Positions 6,611 through 13,586 of a stretch of DNA of 16,879 bases are shown one piece after another. The position numbers and the translations under genes are program-made. The stretch is taken from the NCBI GenBank assembly GCA_002299195.1, contig DBOA01000141.1, positions 16,033-32,911 on the forward strand, in the 5' to 3' direction. Each line of letters starts with the position of its first letter. The stretch's first letter is position 1. Under the pieces are notes generated by a model. It made no database searches, was not told where the DNA came from, and saw nothing but the letters and a program-made list of their open reading frames with translations. The stretch is from Sphingomonadales bacterium UBA658. Lineage in GTDB: Bacteria > Pseudomonadota > Alphaproteobacteria > Sphingomonadales > Sphingomonadaceae.

Positions 6611-7542
6611 GTTCTCGTAAGCGTTATTGGCGTGGTGGTTTCAGGGAGCAAACCAGCCTCCCGTTTAATGTCTTCGGACGTCAATCGTGAGCCATCATGG
6701 CTCCAGCCTGGCGGCGCAAAAATGTAACAAAAGCGCTGCCACAGGCTCAGCCCGCGCTGCGACGCATCTTGCACTATGCTGACATATTCGTGGGTTAAGA
6801 TCGTGAACGGATTAAACGTTTCAAGGTTTTTGACCAAGCCATAGTCAACCGGCACGGCCCGGTCTTCCTCCACAAATGTGCCGAACATACGATCCCAGAT
6901 GATCAGTGTACCGGCGAAATTCGCATCCAGATATTCTGGGTTGCGGCCATGGTGCACCCTGTGGTGACTGGGCGTGTTGAAAATATATTCAAACCACCGT
7001 GGCAAACGGTCGATCGTTTCGGTGTGGAGGAAGAATTGGTAAGTTGCGTTGAGGATCCCGCAAAAAACAACCAATACCGGATCAAAGCCGATTAAAATCA
7101 GCGGAATTTTGAGCATCATCGTTCCGGTAAAATGCTTCATCCAACTTTGGCGCAGCGCAATGGGCATGTTGAAATTGGTGGATGAATGATGGACCACATG
7201 CATGGCCCAGCCCCAACGGACGCGGTGGCATATGCGGTGGTGCAGATAAAATCGCAGATCATCGAGCACGAAGCACAATAAGAACGATCCCCAAGTGATC
7301 GGTATTTCACCAATGGCAAAGGGCGCCGCTGCAAATAAAGCAGCGGTGGTGATGAACGCAAAGATGGCATTTGCCGGATCACTTGCGAGCCCAAGAAATA
7401 TCGACAGCAAGGAGTCTTTGGCCGGTACCTTGCCCGCACGTTTGAGGAAGCGAATGGCGCCCAGTTCAAGCAAGATGCCTAGCCCAAAAGCGGCAAGCGA
7501 TATAACGAACCAATTTTGGTTGATGAGCTGCGTTACTGTCAC
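6607..7542 (-). CDS. Sterol desaturase / fatty acid hydroxylase family protein
   Basis: This is an integral-membrane di-iron oxygenase of the fatty acid hydroxylase superfamily, which hydroxylates or desaturates lipid or sterol-like substrates. The 311-residue product has the histidine boxes of the family: HRICH at 102-106 (HX3H), HVVHH at 115-119 (HX2HH) and HHRVHH at 193-198 (HX2HH-type), plus the additional FLHTE around residue 173. Hydrophobic helices surround these. The start is GTG at 7542 with a strong GGGGGAG ribosome binding site 6-7 nt upstream. The substrate cannot be told from sequence; hopanoid, carotenoid, ether-lipid or fatty acid substrates are all possible in sphingomonads. 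It is the first gene of a two-gene unit and is divergent from a LysR-type regulator that may control it. Confidence 0.9.
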   Translation of the reverse strand: MTVTQLINQNWFVISLAAFGLGILLELGAIRFLKRAGKVPAKDSLLSIFLGLASDPANAIFAFITTAALFAAAPFAIGEIPITWGSFLLCFVLDDLRFYLHHRICHRVRWGWAMHVVHHSSTNFNMPIALRQSWMKHFTGTMMLKIPLILIGFDPVLVVFCGILNATYQFFLHTETIDRLPRWFEYIFNTPSHHRVHHGRNPEYLDANFAGTLIIWDRMFGTFVEEDRAVPVDYGLVKNLETFNPFTILTHEYVSIVQDASQRGLSLWQRFCYIFAPPGWSHDGSRLTSEDIKREAGLLPETTTPITLTRT

Positions 7543-7600
7543 AAAATTCTCCCCCGCGATTAATATAAGGAATAGTCTGGCTGGCGATTTAAAAAATTGA

Positions 7601-7618
7601 ATAATAAATGCATATTAT
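7601..7618. promoter_or_regulatory. AT-rich dyad, candidate LysR-type operator
   Basis: ATAAT at 7601-7605 and ATTAT at 7614-7618 form an inverted repeat with an 8-bp spacer, the general shape of a LysR T-N11-A site. It sits in the 90-bp AT-rich divergent region between the sterol desaturase gene and the regulator, ending 14 bp before the regulator's ATG at 7633. AT-rich sequence yields such short dyads by chance, so support is weak. Confidence 0.3.
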
Positions 7619-7632
7619 GTAATTATTGGAAC

Positions 7633-8535
7633 ATGAATATAAATCTGAACAGACTGTCCCGGTTCGTCGCGGTTTATCGCCACAAGAGTTTTAGCCGCGC
7701 CGCCAGTGAGCTTGGCATGACGCATTCGGCACTGACCAAATCGGTGCAATTGCTTGAACAAGAATTGGGCGCTGAATTGTTCAACCGGACCACGCGCAGC
7801 GTCGTCCCCACCGATGCCGGCAACCGTCTTGCGCAAAGGGCGGAGGAACTTTTGGCGCTAGCGGACCAAATCGGCGATGAGGTCTTAACGGGTAGCCGAC
7901 ATCTGCGGGTGATTGCGGGCCCTGCGGTCATCGAAGCATCATTGGCGCCAGCACTTGCTGCATTTTACAAGTCGCATCCGAACATCCGCGTGACGGCGGA
8001 AACCCTTCCTCTCGACATAGCGGCAGCACGGTTGCGCCAACGGGAAGCGGACTTGCTGCTTTTCCATTCAACGACCGTCAGCGCCATTCCCGAAAAGCGG
8101 TTGTTTCAGATAAGCAGGATTATCGACGAGGCCTATGTCGCGGTTATGCGTCAGGACCATCCCGCGTTGCACCGCGACTTCAGCATTGATGAAATGCTGC
8201 GATATAAATGGGCTATTCCCGGCTATGGGAAAATCTACCGCTCTGCCATTCCAACGGACATAGAAGAAAAATATCGCAACGCCGGTTTCCCGCATTACCG
8301 CGTTCTCAGTCTCGTCTCGTGCTTGGCGTTGGTCGCCGAAAGCGACATGATTACATTATTGCCAGCCTCGTTCGCCCATAGGGACGCGCGTGCGCTCAAT
8401 CTGACGGTCGTGCCGATGCACCCAAGCTATGCGGCACGCTATGACGTAAGCGCAATCACGCTCAAAAATGGTGGGGCCGACCCTGTGTTGGATGCATTGC
8501 AAAATGCTTTTGCGATGCAGATCGGCGTAGGCTGA
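7633..8535 (+). CDS. LysR-type transcriptional regulator
   Basis: The product is a 300-residue LysR-family regulator. The N-terminal winged helix-turn-helix is clear (NRLSRFVAVYRHKSFSRAAS, then ALTKSVQLLEQELGAELFNRTT at about residues 33-54, then TDAGNRLAQRAEELL). It is followed by a periplasmic-binding-protein-like effector domain from about residue 90. I chose the ATG at 7633 because family members normally begin 3-6 residues before the first helix; the frame is open up to a TTG at 7597 but that adds an atypical Cys-rich leader. Divergent orientation to the sterol desaturase unit suggests that unit as a target, together with autoregulation. The effector cannot be predicted. Confidence 0.92.
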   Translation: MNINLNRLSRFVAVYRHKSFSRAASELGMTHSALTKSVQLLEQELGAELFNRTTRSVVPTDAGNRLAQRAEELLALADQIGDEVLTGSRHLRVIAGPAVIEASLAPALAAFYKSHPNIRVTAETLPLDIAAARLRQREADLLLFHSTTVSAIPEKRLFQISRIIDEAYVAVMRQDHPALHRDFSIDEMLRYKWAIPGYGKIYRSAIPTDIEEKYRNAGFPHYRVLSLVSCLALVAESDMITLLPASFAHRDARALNLTVVPMHPSYAARYDVSAITLKNGGADPVLDALQNAFAMQIGVG

Positions 8536-8559
8536 ATTTCCGCAAGCATCACTACGCGA

Positions 8560-8682
8560 TCAGTTGGCCCAATAGACATATTCCTGACCTTTTTTCCATG
8601 CCGCGTTCAACGGAACATCGATCCGGATGGCGCCTTCAAGTAGGCCGGGCCAAAGGGGCTTGGGTAAACCGGCGTTTTGCAC
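8560..8682 (-). pseudogene. Unrecognised short fragment, possible gene C-terminus (minus strand)
   Basis: A 40-codon frame runs from GTG 8682 to a TGA at 8562-8560. It encodes a protein-like sequence with a WPGLLEGAIRIDVPLNAAW core and an aromatic end, YVYWAN. A stop codon lies directly upstream of the GTG, there is no ribosome binding site, and the composition looks like the tail of a larger protein. I cannot name the family. It may be a relic or chance. Confidence 0.25.
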
Positions 8683-8790
8683 CTAACCGAGACTGACGCC
8701 CGTGCGCTGCTGGTGCATTGCGCGCAAGAAATGCCGCATCTGGCATCCTTCCTGCCTGAGCTGTTCAGCGCATTCAAAGGCGAGCGATAA
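8677..8790 (+). pseudogene. Unrecognised short fragment, possible gene C-terminus (plus strand)
   Basis: A 37-codon frame runs from TTG 8677 to TAA 8790 and encodes an amphipathic helical sequence (LTETDARALLVHCAQEMPHL, then a PELFSAFKGER end). In frame, a TAA at 8665-8667 blocks upstream extension and no ribosome binding site is seen. Its 5' end meets the 5' end of the minus-strand fragment at about 8680. The remainder of the 8536-8831 gap holds nothing I can support. Confidence 0.25.
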
Positions 8791-8831
8791 GTTTGCCATT
8801 GGCGCCGTTGCAAGACGCGCGCGGCCAATAA

Positions 8832-9563
8832 TCAAGGTGCAACAATGCGATGTTGGGCCAGATGTTCATAGTCGGCCATGCAGGCATCTGCGACGGCGCG
8901 CGCTTCATCATCGAGGTTGAGCGGGCGTATATCTGGTTTTTGGAAGCCCGTGCTGGCCGCGACCGCGTCATACCAATGGCTTGCCCAAATGCCGTCATCT
9001 GGGTGGATGCCAGCGGGCCATGACAACATGTCGGGATCCCATGCGATGTTGAGCGCATCGCATAGCAAAGCTAGCGTCTTTGCGGGATTTTTAAGAATGT
9101 CCGCGCTGTCGACAACGGGTGGGGCATGGCCGGTCCGGTCGGCGATACGATCAAAGAACGCACGCTGGGTTGCGTAACCAAGGTCTTTGACGTTCACGCT
9201 CTCTCGCTTAACGCGGTAGCTGGCGACCATATACGCAGGTTCGCGAACCAGAAAGGCGTGGCGGCAGTTGCTCAAATCATCGGGTTGGATTGGGCCGACC
9301 ATATGGTGGGTCATCTGCTTTTGATACCACAGGGGCGCACCTCCCGGTACCGGACCGGAAAGGTGGGCGGCTACGCTGGACCAGTTGCAATCCATATCGG
9401 CGATGACTTCTGCTGCCATGGGGTGCGGCTCCCCGCTATGTGCAAGGAAGCAGCCGTAAAAGGGTTCGTCACTGACCGCGCAATCCGCGCGCGACGAAAA
9501 GCTGCGCATCATAGCCGTCGAGATGTTTCGTGGTCCCGACCACATGCATATCCGCTGCGTCAA
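8832..9563 (-). CDS. Sulfotransferase-like P-loop protein coupled to the aminotransferase gene
   Basis: The 243-residue product has a sulfotransferase-type P-loop fold signature. MWSGPRNISTAMMRSF at residues 7-22 corresponds to the 5'-phosphosulfate binding loop, DEPFYGCFL lies at 32-40, and AFLVREPAYMVASYRVKRE at about 103-121 corresponds to the 3'-phosphate binding segment. The later DILKNPAKTLALLCDALNI and GIHPDDGIWASHWYD blocks are characteristic of a subfamily that I recall as the N-terminal domain of plant branched-chain-aminotransferase-like proteins. Bacterial members are variously labelled sulfotransferase or HAD-like; the reaction is unknown. The probable start is TTG 9563, whose TTGA overlaps the aminotransferase stop by 4 bp; an in-frame ATG at 9545 directly before the P-loop is the alternative. 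Confidence 0.8.
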   Translation of the reverse strand: MTQRICMWSGPRNISTAMMRSFSSRADCAVSDEPFYGCFLAHSGEPHPMAAEVIADMDCNWSSVAAHLSGPVPGGAPLWYQKQMTHHMVGPIQPDDLSNCRHAFLVREPAYMVASYRVKRESVNVKDLGYATQRAFFDRIADRTGHAPPVVDSADILKNPAKTLALLCDALNIAWDPDMLSWPAGIHPDDGIWASHWYDAVAASTGFQKPDIRPLNLDDEARAVADACMADYEHLAQHRIVAP

Positions 9564-10480
9564 GGTCGGCTCTGGCCCGCGACATCGCGCTCGATGAAGG
9601 CACGGTAGAGATTTTGTAGACGCTCGACGACTGGCCCCTTTCCATCGGTCAAGGCACGGCCATCGATGGTATGCGCAGGAACAACCCCGGCAAAGGTTCC
9701 GGTGACAAAAGCTTCATCGGCACCATAGACATCGGTCAAGGAGAAGTTGCGTTCGAACACAGGAATATCATTCTCCCGGCACAGGCGGATGACGTTGGCG
9801 CGCGTGATGCCGGCGAGGCAATAATCACCGGTGGAGGTCCACACTTCCCCTTTGCGGACGATGAAGAAATGGGTCGAATTGCATGTGGCGACAAAGCCGT
9901 GCGGGTCGAGCATCAAGGCTTCATCTGCGCCCGCTTGCGCCGCCTGAATGCAAGCAGTGATGCAATTAAGTTTGCTATGCGAATTAAGCTTGGGATCCTG
10001 CACCGCCGGATCACCGCGACGGACGTGAACGGTAAACAGTGAAAGGCCGCGATCAACCGTTGCGGGAAGCGGGTCTTTATATTCGGCAATAATGACAATG
10101 GTCGCGGGTGAGACGACCACACGTGGATCTTGATACGGCGTTGAACGGATGCCACGCGTGACCATCAGCCGGATGTGGCATTTGTCCATCTGGTTCGCGT
10201 CGATGGTGGCATAGAGGCGCGCCTTCATTTCTGCGCGGGAAATGCCGATGTCCATGGCAATCGCCTTTGCGCCTTCCCACAAACGGTCAAGATGCTGGTC
10301 CAAAAAGGCCATGCGTCCGGCGTGAACGCGGATTCCCTCCCACACCCCGTCACCCAGCATAAAGCCGCTGTCAAAGACAGAGACCATTGCCTGCGCACGG
10401 GGCGTAAGCTGACCATTAACGTTGATGAGGATCGCGTCATTGCGCGAATCAGAGACGAAATCATGCGTTCCAAGTGCCAT
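9560..10480 (-). CDS. Fold-type IV PLP aminotransferase (branched-chain / D-amino acid aminotransferase family)
   Basis: The product is a 306-residue class IV PLP enzyme of the BCAT/D-alanine aminotransferase/aminodeoxychorismate lyase superfamily. Visible features are SVFDSGFMLGDGVWEGIRV (about 34-52), HLDRLWEGAKAI, and the PLP-lysine block PKLNSHSKLN with Lys170. A glycine-rich GITRANVIRL phosphate-binding segment at 224-233 and a VTGTFAGVVP motif near the end complete the pattern. In the strand where BCAT and D-amino acid aminotransferase have GxVxE, this protein has GFVATCNSTHFF, with Thr199 where the pyridine-nitrogen glutamate should be. This suggests altered chemistry or a distinct subfamily. 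The ATG at 10480 has only a weak ribosome binding site. The substrate cannot be told. It is the first gene of the pair with the sulfotransferase-like gene. Confidence 0.88.
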   Translation of the reverse strand: MALGTHDFVSDSRNDAILINVNGQLTPRAQAMVSVFDSGFMLGDGVWEGIRVHAGRMAFLDQHLDRLWEGAKAIAMDIGISRAEMKARLYATIDANQMDKCHIRLMVTRGIRSTPYQDPRVVVSPATIVIIAEYKDPLPATVDRGLSLFTVHVRRGDPAVQDPKLNSHSKLNCITACIQAAQAGADEALMLDPHGFVATCNSTHFFIVRKGEVWTSTGDYCLAGITRANVIRLCRENDIPVFERNFSLTDVYGADEAFVTGTFAGVVPAHTIDGRALTDGKGPVVERLQNLYRAFIERDVAGQSRP

Positions 10481-10601
10481 GTTTTTGACCGTAACGTTGG
10501 CCGGGCGGGCGCGTCAAATAGGAACGCGCAACGTCCATCTCGTAAAGCTTCGCAGAGAACCGCAGCTTCATCGCGTGTTTGACATTTGGCGGAAACGAAA
10601 C

Positions 10602-10641
10602 GGAACCAAGGGACTTCTTGATTGCTCGTTTAGTTGGTTCC
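10602..10641 (-). repeat. Inverted repeat overlapping the tRNA 3' end, possible terminator
   Basis: GGAACCAA at 10602-10609 is a perfect 8-bp inverted copy of TTGGTTCC at 10634-10641, which contains the acceptor end and CCA of the tRNA. In the minus-strand transcript the tRNA 3' end could pair with the trailer (24-nt loop), followed by GTTTCGTTT. That gives a weak terminator-like structure competing with the acceptor stem before processing. Confidence 0.4.
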
Positions 10642-10708
10642 CCGGTAAGGATTCGAACCTCAATAGACGGAGTCAGAGTCCGTAGTCTTACCGTTAGACG
10701 ACCGGGGA
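10635..10708 (-). tRNA. tRNA-Gln(CTG)
   Basis: A 74-nt cloverleaf reads on the minus strand with an encoded CCA. The acceptor stem is TCCCCGG with CCGGGGA (7 bp, U1-A72 as is usual for glutamine tRNAs) and discriminator A. The D stem is GTCT with AGAC. The anticodon stem is ACGGA with TCCGT around loop CTCTGAC, anticodon CTG. The T stem TGAGG pairs with CCTTA (one G-U) around TTCGAAT. It reads CAG glutamine codons. Confidence 0.95.
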
Positions 10709-10720
10709 ACAGAAGGCGGG

Positions 10721-10749
10721 CCTATATGCTGGTGCCCGTGCAGGGTCAA
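10721..10749 (-). promoter_or_regulatory. Sigma-70 promoter of tRNA-Gln
   Basis: On the minus strand, TTGACC (10749-10744) is followed after exactly 17 nt by TATAGG (10726-10721). Transcription would begin near 10714, about 6 nt before the mature tRNA 5' end at 10708. The near-consensus -35, optimal spacing and very short leader fit a strong stable-RNA promoter. Confidence 0.7.
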
Positions 10750-10788
10750 GCCGCTGAATTTGGCCGGTTGCGACGATATTCAAAAATG

Positions 10789-10817
10789 TTGAATTTTTAA
10801 CGTGCAGCGCGTATCAA
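10789..10817 (+). promoter_or_regulatory. Candidate promoter of ppx/gppA-rlmE
   Basis: TTGAAT at 10789-10794 and TATCAA at 10812-10817 are separated by 17 bp, about 60 bp upstream of the ppx start. The -35 is the right arm of a small AT dyad (ATTCAA at 10778-10783 and TTGAAT at 10789-10794). The sequence lies back to back with the tRNA promoter. Confidence 0.35.
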
Positions 10818-10876
10818 GGCGTCAGGTACCGGCAGCACATCTGCCCGGATAGAAAATAAGAAGTGAGTTTACGGCT

Positions 10877-12061
10877 ATGGGCGAGAATGTCGCGCCATCG
10901 TCGCAACAGGGACGCGGGCGTAAACGTAAAAAGCCGCCCCGTCGCAAGAATGCGGCACCCAAGGCTGCAAAACTGCAGCAGGCTTCGGCTGAGGGCGCAG
11001 CGCGTGCACACACATCCAACCCGTCTTCGAAACCCGCGAATGGTTTTGCTCCTGCCGATAACGCGGCTTTGCGACATAACTGGCTTGATCGGACAGCATA
11101 TGCTGCGCTCGACCTTGGAACGAACAACTGTCGTTTGCTAATTGCGCGGGCTGGCGGGGATGATTTTACCGTCGTCGATGCGTTTTCGCGGGTCGTCCGG
11201 CTGGGCGAGGGGCTTACCGCGACGGGCCGGATGAGCGATGAGGCCATGGACCGCGCGGTTGAGGCGCTTTCGGTATGCGCCGAGAAGTTGAAAAAACGCA
11301 ATGTCGTTCTGGCGAGGTCGGTTGCCACTGAGGCATGTCGTCAGGCCGTCAACGGCGCGCAATTTATCGAGCGCGTCAAGCGCGAGACAGGTATTCATCT
11401 CGACATCATAAGCCCGCAGGAAGAGGCGCGCCTTGCCGTCATGGGATGCCATGCCTTGCTTGAGCAGGGGGCTGGCCCAGCGCTGATATTCGACATTGGC
11501 GGCGGATCAACAGAGCTTGTGCTGGTGTCGACAAGTGGCCTTGTCCCGGAAATTTTGGACTGGGTGAGCGTTCCATGGGGCGTGGTTTCGTTGACCGAAA
11601 GCGAACGGGCCGAGGCGGAGACGCCCGAGCAGCTAAACGCCATTTACGCTGCGATGCGTGCAAAGGTGATGGCAAGCTTTGCCGAGTTCGCCGCACGCTT
11701 GCCTGAAGATGGCGGAGACCGCAGGCTTTTGGGGACTTCGGGAACGGTCACGACGCTTGCCAGCGTCTATTTGAAGCTGAACAGCTATGATCGCCGCGCT
11801 GTGGACGGGCTGTATTTGCCGACCGCCGCCATGCGCGAGATTAGCCGCGAGCTTGCCGGCCGCGATATAGACGGCCGGGCTGAATTCCCGACCATTGGGC
11901 ATGAGCGCGCAGATTTGGTCGTTGCCGGCTGCGCCATCCTTGACGCTATTTTTGATATATGGCCCGGTGAGCGGCTGGGCGTTGCGGATCGCGGCATTCG
12001 CGAAGGCATTTTGCGTGCGCTGATGGCGAGCGACGCCAAGCGCAGAAATCGACGGAACTGA
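10877..12061 (+). CDS. Ppx/GppA family exopolyphosphatase/guanosine pentaphosphatase
   Basis: This ASKHA-fold phosphatase hydrolyses polyphosphate and/or pppGpp and so links phosphate storage with the stringent response. Motifs are YAALDLGTNNCRLLIA (phosphate-1, near residue 76), ALIFDIGGGSTELVLV (phosphate-2), LLGTSGTVTTLASVYL (adenosine/phosphate motif) and VADRGIREGIL near the end. At 394 residues it is the short form, with the catalytic N-terminal domains but no long C-terminal HD-like domain of E. coli Ppx. About 70 extra residues precede the fold and are very rich in Lys, Arg, Pro and Ala (GRGRKRKKPPRRK), probably a disordered nucleic-acid- or polyphosphate-binding tail. The ribosome binding site is weak (AAGAAG about 12 nt upstream). 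rlmE follows 2 nt after its stop. Confidence 0.92.
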   Translation: MGENVAPSSQQGRGRKRKKPPRRKNAAPKAAKLQQASAEGAARAHTSNPSSKPANGFAPADNAALRHNWLDRTAYAALDLGTNNCRLLIARAGGDDFTVVDAFSRVVRLGEGLTATGRMSDEAMDRAVEALSVCAEKLKKRNVVLARSVATEACRQAVNGAQFIERVKRETGIHLDIISPQEEARLAVMGCHALLEQGAGPALIFDIGGGSTELVLVSTSGLVPEILDWVSVPWGVVSLTESERAEAETPEQLNAIYAAMRAKVMASFAEFAARLPEDGGDRRLLGTSGTVTTLASVYLKLNSYDRRAVDGLYLPTAAMREISRELAGRDIDGRAEFPTIGHERADLVVAGCAILDAIFDIWPGERLGVADRGIREGILRALMASDAKRRNRRN

Positions 12062-12063
12062 AA

Positions 12064-12750
12064 ATGGCAGACAATTTATTTGGTGGTAAAGATTCCGGCA
12101 GGACACTGGCCGGTAAACAGAAGGTCAAAACGGCAAAGCGGCGCACGGCTGGCTCAACCCGCTGGCTTGAGCGGCAGTTGAACGACCCATATGTGAAGCG
12201 TGCGCATGGCGAGGGCTATCGCAGCCGCGCGGCGTATAAGCTGGTCGAGTTGGACGAGAAGTTTCACATATTGCGCGGCAAGAAAGCCGTGGTCGATTTG
12301 GGTGTCGCGCCGGGCGGTTGGGCACAAGTGGTGCGCAGGCAACAGCCAAAGGCAGCGATTGTTGGTATCGATCTGTTGCCGGTCGACCCGCTTGAAGGCG
12401 TGGTGCTGCTCGAAATGGATTTCATGCACGACAGCGCGCCCGATAGGTTGATTGCCGAACTCGGCTGCGCGCCGGACCTCATCTTGTCAGATATGGCGGC
12501 CAACACCGTCGGTCACAAACAGACCGACCATTTACGCACGATGGGTCTGGTCGAAGCGGCTGTTGATTTTGCTATTCAGGTCTTGCAACCCGGCGGCGAT
12601 TTTGTTGCGAAAGTATTTGCGGGGGGAACCGATCCGGTGATGCTAAGCATATTGAAAAACAACTTCACCACGGTCAAACACGCCAAGCCGCCAGCAAGCC
12701 GCAAAGGATCGGTGGAATGGTATGTGATCGCGCAGGGAAAGAAAGCTTAA
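12064..12750 (+). CDS. rlmE: 23S rRNA 2'-O-ribose methyltransferase RlmE (FtsJ/RrmJ)
   Basis: The product methylates the 2'-OH of U2552 in the A-loop of 23S rRNA using SAM, a late 50S assembly step. The K-D-K-E tetrad is intact: Lys59 in SRAAYKL, Asp143 in LSDMAANTVGHKQTDH, Lys183 in FVAKVF and Glu218 in SVEWYVIA. The spacing matches E. coli RrmJ (Lys38, Asp124, Lys164, Glu199). The SAM motif is DLGVAPGGW at 78-86. The 228 residues include an N-terminal Lys/Arg-rich extension of about 20 residues relative to E. coli. It starts 2 nt after the ppx stop and is surely co-transcribed. Its TAA stop shares the TTAA at 12747-12750 with the convergent thioredoxin-fold gene. Confidence 0.96.
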   Translation: MADNLFGGKDSGRTLAGKQKVKTAKRRTAGSTRWLERQLNDPYVKRAHGEGYRSRAAYKLVELDEKFHILRGKKAVVDLGVAPGGWAQVVRRQQPKAAIVGIDLLPVDPLEGVVLLEMDFMHDSAPDRLIAELGCAPDLILSDMAANTVGHKQTDHLRTMGLVEAAVDFAIQVLQPGGDFVAKVFAGGTDPVMLSILKNNFTTVKHAKPPASRKGSVEWYVIAQGKKA

Positions 12751-13544
12751 CGCGCTTTCGCAACCGCGGCTTTCAGGGCATCAAAGCCAACCGCACCTTC
12801 CAATATCTGGTCACCGATAATGAAGGTCGGGGTGCCGCCAAAGCCAACTTGCTGCATGATTGCAATGTTGCTTTCCACTTCAGCCATGGCCTCAGATGAG
12901 CGCGCAAATTTTTCGGCAGCGGCAAGGTTCATCCCTGCCTTTGAAGCGGCGGCACGGATGCTTTGGGCGTCAGGGCGTCCACCGCTGAACATGGCGTCAT
13001 AAAATGCCTTATGCTTGCCTTGCTTGGCCGCGGCCAGTGCCCATAAGGCCGCATCGCGGCTTGTCGCGCTGAGGATCGGTACCTCGCGGATAACAACGCG
13101 GATATTGCTGTCGCTATCGATAAGCTTTTGCACATCTGCAACGCTGGAGCGGCAATATCCGCAATTATAATCGGTGAACTCGACGAGCGTGACATCGCCA
13201 TTGGGGTTTCCGAACTCCGCGCCGGGGAAGGGCTCGGTCAGCTTAGCGCCAGCAGCGCTGAGGCGCTGCGTTGCCTCACGCTTTTGCAAGACGCCAATGG
13301 CTTCTGTGATAATCTCTGGATTTTCCAATATATATGCACGTACAATCGCCTCGGTCGCTTTGCGGTCGCCGGCGTTCATACCTGCGGCGGCGGCAGCCTT
13401 GGCGGCGTCCTGTGATGCAGCGTCTGCTGATTCTTGCACGGACATGCTATCTTTTGGCCAAAACAGATAAGCGCCGATGGCGGCCAGCAAAAGTGTGGCG
13501 GACAGAATTAGGATAAGCGGCGTGCGCGACGTCATGTTGTTCAT
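12747..13544 (-). CDS. DsbA/Com1-like thiol:disulfide oxidoreductase, membrane-anchored
   Basis: This periplasmic thioredoxin-fold protein has 265 residues. An N-terminal hydrophobic anchor or signal (residues 10-29) is followed by an Ala-rich linker and a helical segment (IVRAYILENPEIITEAI) typical of Com1/ScsC-like DsbA relatives. The catalytic block FTDYNCGYCRSS has Cys128 and Cys131, and the cis-proline is in GGTPTFIIG (Thr238-Pro239). The active site is CGYC rather than the CPHC of DsbA, so redox potential may differ and isomerase or reductase roles are possible. Starts at 13544 and 13535 are both in frame and weak. It lies 42 bp downstream of an M48 protease gene in the same direction, which suggests joint work on envelope protein folding. 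Confidence 0.9.
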   Translation of the reverse strand: MNNMTSRTPLILILSATLLLAAIGAYLFWPKDSMSVQESADAASQDAAKAAAAAGMNAGDRKATEAIVRAYILENPEIITEAIGVLQKREATQRLSAAGAKLTEPFPGAEFGNPNGDVTLVEFTDYNCGYCRSSVADVQKLIDSDSNIRVVIREVPILSATSRDAALWALAAAKQGKHKAFYDAMFSGGRPDAQSIRAAASKAGMNLAAAEKFARSSEAMAEVESNIAIMQQVGFGGTPTFIIGDQILEGAVGFDALKAAVAKAR

Positions 13545-13586
13545 AGCGGCCCGATTAGCCCCCGCCGCTCCCGGTTGCCAGCCAAT

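Noticed and set aside
7543..7632. Promoter elements for the divergent sterol desaturase and lysR genes
   Set aside because: TATATT and TATTAT -10-like sequences are present, but I found no correctly spaced -35 for either, so only the AT dyad is listed at low confidence.
8868..9608. Plus-strand frames opposite the sulfotransferase-like gene (8878-9177 and 9126-9608)
   Set aside because: They are antisense to a gene with conserved P-loop motifs and a coupled partner, and have no start signals.
10461..10571. 36-codon minus-strand ORF (starting MKLRFSAKLYEMD) upstream of and overlapping the aminotransferase start
   Set aside because: There is no ribosome binding site and I recognise no homology. 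It could be a leader peptide, but nothing such as codon runs or attenuator hairpins supports that.
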